Part shown: one piece after another, positions 1-4,993 of the stretch | Layout: the number at the start of each line of letters is the position of its first letter | How positions within the stretch are numbered: position 1 is the first letter of the stretch | From: CAYPOY01 sp964412395 | GTDB taxonomy: Bacteria > Chloroflexota > Anaerolineae > B4-G1 | Assembly: GCA_964412395.1 (NCBI GenBank) | Contig: CAYPOY010000335.1 | Coordinates: 1-5,698 of the forward strand | Length of the DNA: 5,698 bases | Direction of reading: 5' to 3' | Made by a program: the position numbers and the translations under genes | Notes under the pieces: model-generated | Told to the model about the DNA's origin: nothing | What the model saw: only the letters and a program-made list of their open reading frames with translations | The model's database searches: none

Positions 1-205
1 TCGGGAGACCTTCGCCCAACAGGGGGCTTGGTCGGGAGACCTTCGCCCAACAGGGCTTGGTCGGGAGACGTTTGCCCAACAGGGGGCTCGGTCGGGAGAC
101 GTTCGCCCAACAGGGGGCTCGGTCGGGAGACCTTCGCCCAACAGGGGGCTTGGTCGGGAGACCTCGCCCAACAGGGGGCTCGGTCGGGAGACGTTCGCCC
201 ATCAG
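1..205. repeat. Tandem array of a ~31-bp unit, seven copies, last one partial
   Basis: Units begin TCGGGAGAC at 1, 32, 61, 92, 123, 154 and 184. Their lengths are 31, 29, 31, 31, 31 and 30 bp, and the seventh decays after about 22 bp. Each unit carries GGTCGGGAGACC or a GACG-ended variant, followed by CGCCCAACAGGG. Both pieces can fold as mini-hairpins: GGTC/GACC with a 4-base loop, and CCC/GGG around AACA. The unit length is not a multiple of three and copies differ by 1-2 base indels, so the open frames across the array are not genes. Copies abut directly with no unique spacers, which excludes CRISPR. The array starts at the window edge and may continue to the left. It ends about 20 bp beyond the stop codon of the DUF4956 gene, so transcripts of that operon would run into it. 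Confidence 0.95.
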
Positions 206-225
206 CCCTCTGAGGCTAACGCTTC

Positions 226-900
226 CTAAAACTGTTCTTCGTCAAAGAAAAGATTGACGTGAGTCACGCCCTGTATCCGCCCAAGCTCACGAACGAATTC
301 TCTGCTCTTATCCTTGACTTTGAGGTGGACATAGTAAGAGAGCTCAAGTAGGTCCCCGTCCTTGAGTGACTTCACGTTGATGAGTTTATGCTGCTTGCAA
401 TACTTATCCAACACTGGCTGGTATGGCGCTTCCTGTTCCCCAGATGGTGCAAAATAAAATTGAAGTAAGAACTCTCGTCTCTCTGGATAGGCGTAATTAA
501 TTTTTGAGAGGATGAATATACTGGTGCCAATGAATATTGTGCCTGCGATGGCGATCGAGTGCAAACCTACTCCTGCTGCCATGCCTATCGCCAGGGAAAA
601 GAATATGAAGACGATGTCCTGTGTATCTTTAATCGCTGTGCGGAACCGAATGATGGACAGTGCGCCAACGAGCCCAAAAGCGCGGGCAAGATTATTCCCG
701 ATCACCATGATGACGACAGCCGTTATCATTGAGAGTGGGGGTATAGAATTGACAAATGTGATGGAATAGCTTGGCCCTCTATAAGTCCAACGGTAAAGCA
801 GCGAAATAAGAAAGCCACAGGCCAGGGCTACCGTCATATTTCCGATGACTGGAGCGATGCCAGAAAAGAATATGCTTTGAAAATCCTGGAACAGGCTCAT
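226..900 (-). CDS. DUF4956 family membrane protein
   Basis: Predicted 224-residue inner-membrane protein. The N-terminal half is hydrophobic, with likely membrane segments near residues 17-37, 49-69, 72-84, 95-113 and 115-132. The family hallmark GALSIIRFRTAIKD sits at 79-92. The C-terminal part (about 142-224) is soluble and mixed alpha/beta, ending in a segment (REFVRELGRIQGVTHVNLFF) that resembles the small ACT-like domain seen at the end of MgtC-type proteins. The start chosen is ATG at 900, because AAGGA (908-912) lies 7 nt upstream. The frame stays open to 978, but that extension overlaps the upstream gene and lacks a comparable ribosome site. The gene begins 10 bp after the stop of the polyphosphate polymerase gene, so the two are almost certainly co-transcribed and translationally coupled. 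DUF4956 proteins are often encoded beside VTC-domain proteins. A role in anchoring the polymerase or moving polyphosphate is inference; the biochemical function is not established. Confidence 0.9.
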   Translation of the reverse strand: MSLFQDFQSIFFSGIAPVIGNMTVALACGFLISLLYRWTYRGPSYSITFVNSIPPLSMITAVVIMVIGNNLARAFGLVGALSIIRFRTAIKDTQDIVFIFFSLAIGMAAGVGLHSIAIAGTIFIGTSIFILSKINYAYPERREFLLQFYFAPSGEQEAPYQPVLDKYCKQHKLINVKSLKDGDLLELSYYVHLKVKDKSREFVRELGRIQGVTHVNLFFDEEQF

Positions 901-907
901 TGTAATG

Positions 908-913
908 TCCTTA
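908..913 (-). promoter_or_regulatory. Ribosome binding site of the DUF4956 gene, overlapping the upstream stop codon
   Basis: On the minus strand TAAGGA merges the TAA stop (911-913) of the polymerase gene with the Shine-Dalgarno core AAGGA. A 7-nt spacer then leads to ATG at 900. This fixes the DUF4956 start and suggests that ribosomes ending the first gene re-initiate on the second. Confidence 0.75.
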
Positions 914-1708
914 ACGATTTTGACCATCAGAACCGAAGGGGAGGCGACCCAAAAATACAAAGCGTGAGGGAGGGGCAAGCGTTGGCCGCCTGGAGAATCC
1001 GTTCAGCGTAATCTGTGTGTCTACACAGATCGTATATTTTGAAAGAGCCTGCTGCGTTAAGCCAAGCGTTCCAACGGTGGATTTCAACCAGGAAGGGAGT
1101 CCACCGTAGAACTTGAGTTCGAGGATAAAATGCTTCGGAATGGAGTATAACGTACTATTTTCGCTGAACAGAGCATCTATTGAAGGGTGGATTGAACTGC
1201 GTAGGCCCTTGTCGAACGTTATGCGTAGAGCACCAAATTTGCTGTAATATGCCTCACGTTCGTAAATGACCAGGACAATCGGGCGCAAGGAACCGCTGTA
1301 GATGTGAAAGAAAAACTGCCTGGCATCTTTTAATGCATTGGGAAGATCTTTGCGTGTCAAAACATATCGCTCAACATCGCCTGAGATAAAAAGGTCTTGA
1401 ATTTGCTCGTATGCAACTGGTGCTCGGGTTTTGGCTATGAACGCTCCATGTTTCCGTTTGACTTCGAGAAATGCGATGTTTCTCTCCTGACGTTCATTGT
1501 ATCCCCGGATGCGGATCTTCTTCCGTACTTGCAACCCTTCTATTTTATCATGATAACAGTTAAGTGTGACGGTGTCAAAATAGATACTGCGCACAGTATA
1601 TCCTGTTAATTCACGGCTATGTACGTCTGCCTCAACGAATGGGGCAATCATTGTGCGAAGCCTGAGAAGAAGTTCATTCGGGATGAGGTATTTGTACTCT
1701 AGCCGCAT
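911..1708 (-). CDS. VTC-domain (polyphosphate polymerase type) protein
   Basis: A 265-residue cytoplasmic protein of the VTC/CYTH-like tunnel family, whose yeast member Vtc4 builds polyphosphate from ATP. The expected motifs appear in order: RLEYKYLIP (2-10), YTVRSIYFDT (37-46), RKKIRIRGY (62-70), FLEVKRK (80-86), IAKTRAP (91-97), LRPIVLVIYEREAY (141-154), RITFD (162-166), ILELK (195-199) and LSKY (222-225). Aligned by eye to Vtc4, K6, R66, R68, K84, K93, R142 or R151, E197 and K224 match the basic and acidic residues lining the active tunnel, so the protein looks catalytically complete. It lacks the SPX and membrane domains of yeast VTC; the adjacent DUF4956 gene may supply the membrane part. 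ATG at 1708 is chosen because it begins the domain directly and has GGAG (1716-1719) 7 nt upstream. A longer frame to 1807 adds 33 residues unlike the family. Residues 240-265 form a divergent tail. The gene appears more AT-rich than hppA. The activity itself is inferred from the family. Confidence 0.9.
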   Translation of the reverse strand: MRLEYKYLIPNELLLRLRTMIAPFVEADVHSRELTGYTVRSIYFDTVTLNCYHDKIEGLQVRKKIRIRGYNERQERNIAFLEVKRKHGAFIAKTRAPVAYEQIQDLFISGDVERYVLTRKDLPNALKDARQFFFHIYSGSLRPIVLVIYEREAYYSKFGALRITFDKGLRSSIHPSIDALFSENSTLYSIPKHFILELKFYGGLPSWLKSTVGTLGLTQQALSKYTICVDTQITLNGFSRRPTLAPPSRFVFLGRLPFGSDGQNR

Positions 1709-1724
1709 TATCACACTCCGAAGG

Positions 1725-1788
1725 CTTATTTTACATTGGGGTAAAAATCGCACTGTGTCATTTTTGCCGCAATGCCTTATTTTACATT
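1725..1788. repeat. 13-bp direct repeat pair upstream of the polymerase gene, flanking a short inverted repeat
   Basis: CTTATTTTACATT occurs exactly at 1725-1737 and 1776-1788, 51 bp apart, which is close to five helical turns. Between them AAAAAT (1743-1748) and ATTTTT (1760-1765) form an inverted repeat. The arrangement lies in the leader or promoter region of the VTC-DUF4956 operon and looks like paired binding sites on one face of DNA. No known regulator motif is recognised. Confidence 0.5.
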
Positions 1789-1807
1789 CATTTTGGTAGT
1801 TATCCAA
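1779..1807 (-). promoter_or_regulatory. Possible proximal promoter of the VTC-DUF4956 operon
   Basis: Read leftward, TTGGAT (1802-1807) and TAAAAT (1779-1784) are separated by 17 bp, a reasonable sigma-70 type match (3/6 and 5/6). Initiation would fall near 1772, giving a leader of about 65 nt. The -10 box lies inside one copy of the 13-bp direct repeat, so a protein bound there could control it. It competes with the stronger-looking candidate at 1910-1938. Confidence 0.35.
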
Positions 1808-1823
1808 ATCCAGGGGTTCACCA

Positions 1824-1863
1824 TATCCAGGCGATTGGGCGCAAAGCTATTCCGGCCTGGATA
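1824..1863. promoter_or_regulatory. 9-bp inverted repeat, candidate operator in the divergent region
   Basis: TATCCAGGC (1824-1832) is mirrored exactly by GCCTGGATA (1855-1863) with a 22-bp gap. The right arm ends 7 bp before the rightward -10 box and covers part of the expected -35 area, the usual place for a repressor or activator site. The gap is long for a single dimer site, so two half-sites bound separately are also possible. Confidence 0.4.
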
Positions 1864-1867
1864 AGTG

Positions 1868-1876
1868 TGGTATAAT
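1868..1876 (+). promoter_or_regulatory. Extended -10 promoter for the unknown gene and hppA
   Basis: TGGTATAAT at 1868-1876 is a perfect extended -10 element (TGn plus consensus TATAAT). The -35 position (1848-1853, TATTCC) is poor, as is usual for extended -10 promoters. Initiation would be near 1883, giving a leader of about 70 nt. This is the best promoter candidate for the rightward transcription unit. Confidence 0.6.
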
Positions 1877-1918
1877 GCGTCTGAAAGGGTCCTGGACAAG
1901 GACGCGTGCATTATAACC
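1869..1918. repeat. Imperfect inverted repeat containing both divergent -10 boxes
   Basis: TATAATGC (1871-1878) pairs exactly with GCATTATA (1908-1915). The match extends outward through GG/CC with one bulged A, and inward through GTC (1879-1881) / GAC (1901-1903) with a 4-base bulge. A further small stem, GTCC (1889-1892) / GGAC (1900-1903), could compete with the inner pairing. The symmetry places a TATAAT box on each strand, facing each other. The element may act as an operator, or as a 5' leader hairpin if transcribed. Confidence 0.55.
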
Positions 1919-1938
1919 AGGGATCACACCAGAGACAA
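1910..1938 (-). promoter_or_regulatory. Leftward promoter for the VTC-DUF4956 operon
   Basis: On the minus strand TTGTCT (1933-1938) and a perfect TATAAT (1910-1915) are exactly 17 bp apart. Initiation would be near 1903, giving a leader of about 195 nt that contains the direct repeats at 1725-1788. The predicted start lies inside the region transcribed by the rightward promoter, so the two units would overlap by about 20 nt and polymerases could interfere. Confidence 0.5.
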
Positions 1939-1944
1939 GGGGGG
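1938..1944 (+). promoter_or_regulatory. Ribosome binding site of the unknown gene
   Basis: AGGGGGG lies 8 nt before ATG at 1953 but only 2 nt before the in-frame GTG at 1947. This favours ATG 1953 as the start. Confidence 0.65.
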
Positions 1945-1952
1945 ATGTGTCT

Positions 1953-2717
1953 ATGGATGTCCATCTGTATTTATCCACGATACCCGAAGCGCTGATCGCT
2001 TCCATGTTGACGCCTGAGGAGTTTGGGGTCTACTATGCGGTCGGGAGTGCGAAAAAGTCCCGTGGACAAGCCGTCTTCTTTGAAATTGATCCGGACTTCA
2101 GACACGACTACTTCCGCATCGAGGAGGGCCTCCGGCGCTGCCTGCCTCACGAGGATGGAAGCCCGAAAGCCTCCATCTATATCTCTGTCTATCGTGTCCT
2201 GGAGCATATTCCCTTGAATGTCATCCAAAAGCTCTATCTCGTGACCAAGGATGGGCGGGTGCTGGGCCTGGAATCGAGCGAAGAGTTGCCTGAAGGGACA
2301 GGTGGGTTACACCTCTACCAGGAGATAGCACCTGTGCATCCTCTGGTAGTCAGCAGCCTGGGCCACCGCGAATTCTACGATCTTATTGTCAGGAATCCAA
2401 CCAGCCTTCTCTCTCTGCCAGCGATCTGTTTCGTAGAACTGCGACTGGGTGAGTTGGCCGAAGACCCCGAACGCGGCGCTGTGCGGGACCTGCCCTATTC
2501 CAACCTTGGTCATCTGCGTCAGTGTCTGATTGACCTGAGGACCAAGACTGTTCACGCCAAAATGGTCAACCGTATCCAGCCGGCCTCGTTCCCATACCGC
2601 ACGATCAAAAGCGGGGTCTTCGTGGGGAATGAAAACCGTCTCCTCTATTTTCCTCTGCCCTCGCAGGAGGAATTGCGTGCCAAACATTATCGTTGGTGGC
2701 GCTCTGCCAACATGTGA
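1953..2717 (+). CDS. Conserved-looking protein of unknown function, encoded upstream of hppA
   Basis: A 254-residue protein with no signal peptide and no membrane segment, so probably cytoplasmic. I do not recognise a named domain. Features that look like a real, folded family: an N-terminal block MDVHLYLSTIPEALIASMLTPEEFG, a GQAVFFEIDPDF block (39-50), SIYISVYRVLEHIPL (74-88), KLYLVTKDGRVLGL (93-106), CFVELRLGELAEDP (159-172) and an aromatic C-terminal end, HYRWWRSANM. Cysteines at 63, 159 and 191 are too scattered to suggest a metal site. From memory it resembles uncharacterised proteins in Chloroflexota genomes, but this is unverified. ATG 1953 is preferred over GTG 1947 on ribosome-site spacing. 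hppA follows after 50 bp on the same strand with no terminator visible between them, so co-transcription is likely; a role linked to pyrophosphate or proton balance is only a guess. Confidence 0.85.
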   Translation: MDVHLYLSTIPEALIASMLTPEEFGVYYAVGSAKKSRGQAVFFEIDPDFRHDYFRIEEGLRRCLPHEDGSPKASIYISVYRVLEHIPLNVIQKLYLVTKDGRVLGLESSEELPEGTGGLHLYQEIAPVHPLVVSSLGHREFYDLIVRNPTSLLSLPAICFVELRLGELAEDPERGAVRDLPYSNLGHLRQCLIDLRTKTVHAKMVNRIQPASFPYRTIKSGVFVGNENRLLYFPLPSQEELRAKHYRWWRSANM

Positions 2718-2721
2718 CCCT

Positions 2722-2756
2722 AGACGGCAGACGGTAGACAGTAGACGGTAGACAGG
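2722..2756 (+). repeat. Five tandem AGACRGY-type heptamers in the hppA leader
   Basis: AGACGGC, AGACGGT, AGACAGT, AGACGGT and AGACAGG follow each other without gaps between the stop of the unknown gene and the start of hppA. The last copy supplies the first bases of the hppA ribosome site GGGAG (2755-2759). Heptamer arrays of this kind resemble the short tandemly repeated sequences known from cyanobacteria. Copy-number change would alter the intercistronic leader without moving the ribosome site relative to the start codon. Confidence 0.9.
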
Positions 2757-2767
2757 GAGAAACGGAC

Positions 2768-4852
2768 ATGCCAATATCTCAACCCTGGATTTGTGTGGCT
2801 ATTATAGCGGGTATGGTTTCCATCGGAGTCGCAGTCTGGTTATACAGGTGGGTCAATCGGCAAGACGCCGGGTCTGAGAGGGCTCAGGAAGTCGCGTCGT
2901 GGATTCGAGAGGGAGCGAAATCCTACCTTCGTCGCCTCTACCTGGCACTCACCCTTGTCGCGGTTGCGCTGGGTGTCGTTATTGCCATCGTGTTCAGCTT
3001 CGACATTGAGCATCTGGGTATGGAGGTGGTAACCGTCGCTCCGTCACGGGGCATCACGATGGCGGTGGCCTTTGTGACTGGCGCGATATGTTCTGCCCTC
3101 GCCGGGTACATGGGTATGAGCGTCGCCGTGTCCGCCAACGTGCGAAGTGCAACAGCGGCAAATGAGAGCATCAATCGTGCTTTTCAGGTAGCCTTCTACG
3201 CTGGTTCGGTAATGGGTCTGGCCATGGTGGGCTTGGCTGTCATCGGTATGAGTGTAATTTACCTTATTACTGGTGATCCCGAGATTATCCTTGGTTTCAG
3301 CTTTGGAGCGTCAGCGTTGGCCTTGTTGGCCAAAGCGGGCGGTGGGATATACACCAAGACGGCCGACATCGCGGCCGACCTGGTGGGCAAGATCGAGATC
3401 GGCATCCCTGAGGATGATCCCCGCAATCCGGCCGTCGTCGCCGATAACGTCGGTGACAACGTCGGCGACGTGGCTGGAATGGGGGCGGATATCTTCGATA
3501 GCTACGTGGCCAGTGCTGTGGCTGCCATGCTTCTGGGGACCTCACTCTTTGCCGGTGATAGCCTGCTGCAGACCAGGTACACTCTGTTTCCCCTGATTCT
3601 GTGCACGCTGGGCATCGTCGCTTCGCTCATCGGTATCCAGTTCGTGCGCGTGGGCAAGAGCGGCAAGCCAGGCAAGGCCCTCAATAGAGGGACGATCATC
3701 ACCTGCGCTATCTTTGCTGTGCTGGCTACTGCTGTCGTGTTGTCGGGCGGCTATAACCTCGGCGTGTTGTGGGCTGCGCTGGCCGGGCTCGTGACCGGCG
3801 TCGTCATTGGCTTTACTTCCGATTATTACACTTCATCCGATTTCCACCCGGTGATCGAGACAGCCCGTGTCTCAAGTTCTGGCGCGGCCATTAACATCAT
3901 CACCGGCTTCAGTTACGGGCTGGTCAGCATCGTTCCCTCGGTCGTGGGCATTGTCGTGGCGACGCTGCTTTCCTATTACCTGGCGGAGTTGTCCGGTATA
4001 AGCGGTATCTACGGGGTGGGCATCAGCGCGGTAGGGATGCTGGCTGTCAGTGGCATGATTGTCTCCTCTGACGCTTACGGGCCTATCGTGGATAACGCGC
4101 GGGGCATCGCTGAGATGGCCGGGATGTCGCAGGAGGTCATTGACACGACTGACGTGCTTGATGCGGCGGGCAATACGGCCAAAGCTATCACCAAAGGCTT
4201 CGCGATCAGCGCCGCAGCACTCACCGTCCTGGCGCTCTTTGCGGCCTACGCGGAAGTCGTCGGAGCACGAGGTGTGGAACTGGTCATCAGCCTGCGAGAG
4301 CCCCTTGTTATCGCCGGTGTCCTACTGGGCGCGGCGACGCCGCCATTGTTCAGTGCCCTCACGATGCTATCCGTTACGCACAATGCCTTCGATATGATTG
4401 AGGAAATCCGCCGGCAATTTAGAGAACACCCTGGCATCCTGGCGGGCACGGAAAAGCCCGACTACGCGGCCTGTGTGGGTCTGGCTGCCCAGGGTGCACT
4501 CACGTCCCTGGTGATACCGGCCTTCCTGGCCATCATTTTACCCGTCCTGGTTGGCATCATCCTTGGCCCTGAGGCTTTGGGCGGGTTCCTGGGAGGTAGC
4601 ATTTTCACCGGGGTTATTTTCGCGCTGCTGATGTCCAACGCAGGGGGGCTGTGGGACAACGCCAAGAAGTTTATTGAATCGGGGGAGTTTGGTGGCCCCG
4701 GCTCCGATGCGCACAAGGCTGGCGTTGTGGGCGATACCGTCGGCGATCCGTTCAAGGACACCGCTGGCCCCTCCCTCAACACGCTTATTACGGTGATGTC
4801 CCTGGTATCCTCGCTGTTCGCTCCGATTATCGCTGTTTTCCATTTGTTCTAG
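2768..4852 (+). CDS. hppA: K+-independent H+-translocating membrane pyrophosphatase
   Basis: A 694-residue integral membrane enzyme that hydrolyses PPi to two phosphates and pumps protons; the length is normal and about 16 helices are expected. Active-site landmarks are all present: GGGIYTKTAD (191-200) and ADLVGKIE (203-210), the EDDPRNPAVVADNVGDNVGD block (215-234) with D226, D230 and D234 coordinating Mg-PPi, SDAYGPIVDNARG (434-446), and the C-terminal blocks MSNAGGLWDNAKK (622-634) and VGDTVGDPFKDTAGPS (654-669). K472 and T475 in GNTAKAITKG (468-477) occupy the positions that distinguish K+-independent enzymes (Lys/Thr) from K+-dependent ones (Ala/Gly). H+ rather than Na+ transport follows from that class. 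A small oddity is Ala471, where most relatives have a second Thr. ATG 2768 has GGGAG 8 nt upstream. The gene follows the unknown gene at 50 bp and converges on the HD gene. It is likely to save energy by recycling PPi from biosynthesis. Confidence 0.97.
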   Translation: MPISQPWICVAIIAGMVSIGVAVWLYRWVNRQDAGSERAQEVASWIREGAKSYLRRLYLALTLVAVALGVVIAIVFSFDIEHLGMEVVTVAPSRGITMAVAFVTGAICSALAGYMGMSVAVSANVRSATAANESINRAFQVAFYAGSVMGLAMVGLAVIGMSVIYLITGDPEIILGFSFGASALALLAKAGGGIYTKTADIAADLVGKIEIGIPEDDPRNPAVVADNVGDNVGDVAGMGADIFDSYVASAVAAMLLGTSLFAGDSLLQTRYTLFPLILCTLGIVASLIGIQFVRVGKSGKPGKALNRGTIITCAIFAVLATAVVLSGGYNLGVLWAALAGLVTGVVIGFTSDYYTSSDFHPVIETARVSSSGAAINIITGFSYGLVSIVPSVVGIVVATLLSYYLAELSGISGIYGVGISAVGMLAVSGMIVSSDAYGPIVDNARGIAEMAGMSQEVIDTTDVLDAAGNTAKAITKGFAISAAALTVLALFAAYAEVVGARGVELVISLREPLVIAGVLLGAATPPLFSALTMLSVTHNAFDMIEEIRRQFREHPGILAGTEKPDYAACVGLAAQGALTSLVIPAFLAIILPVLVGIILGPEALGGFLGGSIFTGVIFALLMSNAGGLWDNAKKFIESGEFGGPGSDAHKAGVVGDTVGDPFKDTAGPSLNTLITVMSLVSSLFAPIIAVFHLF

Positions 4853-4868
4853 AGGGGTGTGGTGCAAC

Positions 4869-4890
4869 GCCGGTGGATGAATCCACCGGC
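4869..4890. repeat. REP-like hairpin 1 (possible hppA terminator)
   Basis: The arms GCCGGTGGAT and ATCCACCGGC form a perfect 10-bp palindromic stem around GA (about 9 bp with a TGAA-type loop in practice). It begins 16 nt after the hppA stop. There is no following T-run, so it is not a classical intrinsic terminator, though it could stabilise or end transcripts from both convergent genes. It shares its architecture with hairpin 3. Confidence 0.85.
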
Positions 4891-4903
4891 TGATGCAGAT
4901 GAA

Positions 4904-4921
4904 AGCGCGGTGCACCGCGCT
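4904..4921. repeat. REP-like hairpin 2, perfect 18-bp palindrome
   Basis: AGCGCGGTG is followed immediately by its exact reverse complement CACCGCGCT. It lies between the two GATGAATC-type hairpins in the hppA/HD intergenic region. As DNA it can form a cruciform; as RNA it folds with a TGCA loop. Confidence 0.85.
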
Positions 4922-4965
4922 CCCATCCGGGTTTCAGGCTGGTTTACCGGGCTTTGATCTGCTGA

Positions 4966-4987
4966 GCCGGGCGATGAATCGCCCGGC
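4966..4987. repeat. REP-like hairpin 3 (possible terminator of the HD gene)
   Basis: The arms GCCGGGCGAT and ATCGCCCGGC form a perfect stem around GA. It ends 7 bp from the HD gene stop at 4994, on its 3' side. Compared with hairpin 1, the outer GCCGG/CCGGC and the ATGAAT core are identical. The three intervening pairs differ by compensatory changes (TGG/CCA against GCG/CGC), so the fold rather than the sequence is preserved. Confidence 0.85.
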
Positions 4988-4993
4988 GTGGGC

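Noticed and set aside
1..205. CRISPR array
   Set aside because: Copies are directly adjacent with no unique spacers, and variation lies within the units.
204..217. Terminator hairpin after the DUF4956 gene (AGCC/GGCT)
   Set aside because: The stem is only 4 bp with a 6-base loop and no T-run, which is within chance expectation.
28..257. Small Gly/Arg-rich proteins encoded in the repeat array (+ strand)
   Set aside because: The unit is not a multiple of three and copies carry 1-2 base indels; the frames exist only because the repeat lacks stops, and no ribosome site is evident.
901..978. N-terminal extension of the DUF4956 protein to an ATG at 978
   Set aside because: It overlaps the end of the polymerase gene and lacks a good ribosome site, whereas ATG 900 has AAGGA at 7 nt.
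1709..1807. 33-residue N-terminal extension of the VTC-domain protein
   Set aside because: The VTC domain begins at MRLEYKYLIP with GGAG at 7 nt; the extension is translated from the repeat-bearing leader.
2307..2774. 155-residue minus-strand frame antisense to the unknown gene
   Set aside because: It runs through the heptamer repeats and opposite a well-supported gene, has no ribosome site noted, and its sequence looks like an out-of-frame shadow.
4927..4950. Fourth hairpin in the intergenic cluster (CCGG ... CAG-G-CTG ... CCGG)
   Set aside because: Stems are short and interrupted and do not share the frame of the other hairpins; it could be a decayed copy but is not supportable.
4869..4987. 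Classical intrinsic terminators
   Set aside because: The stems are strong but no T-run follows on either strand, so termination is only a possibility and they are listed as repeats.
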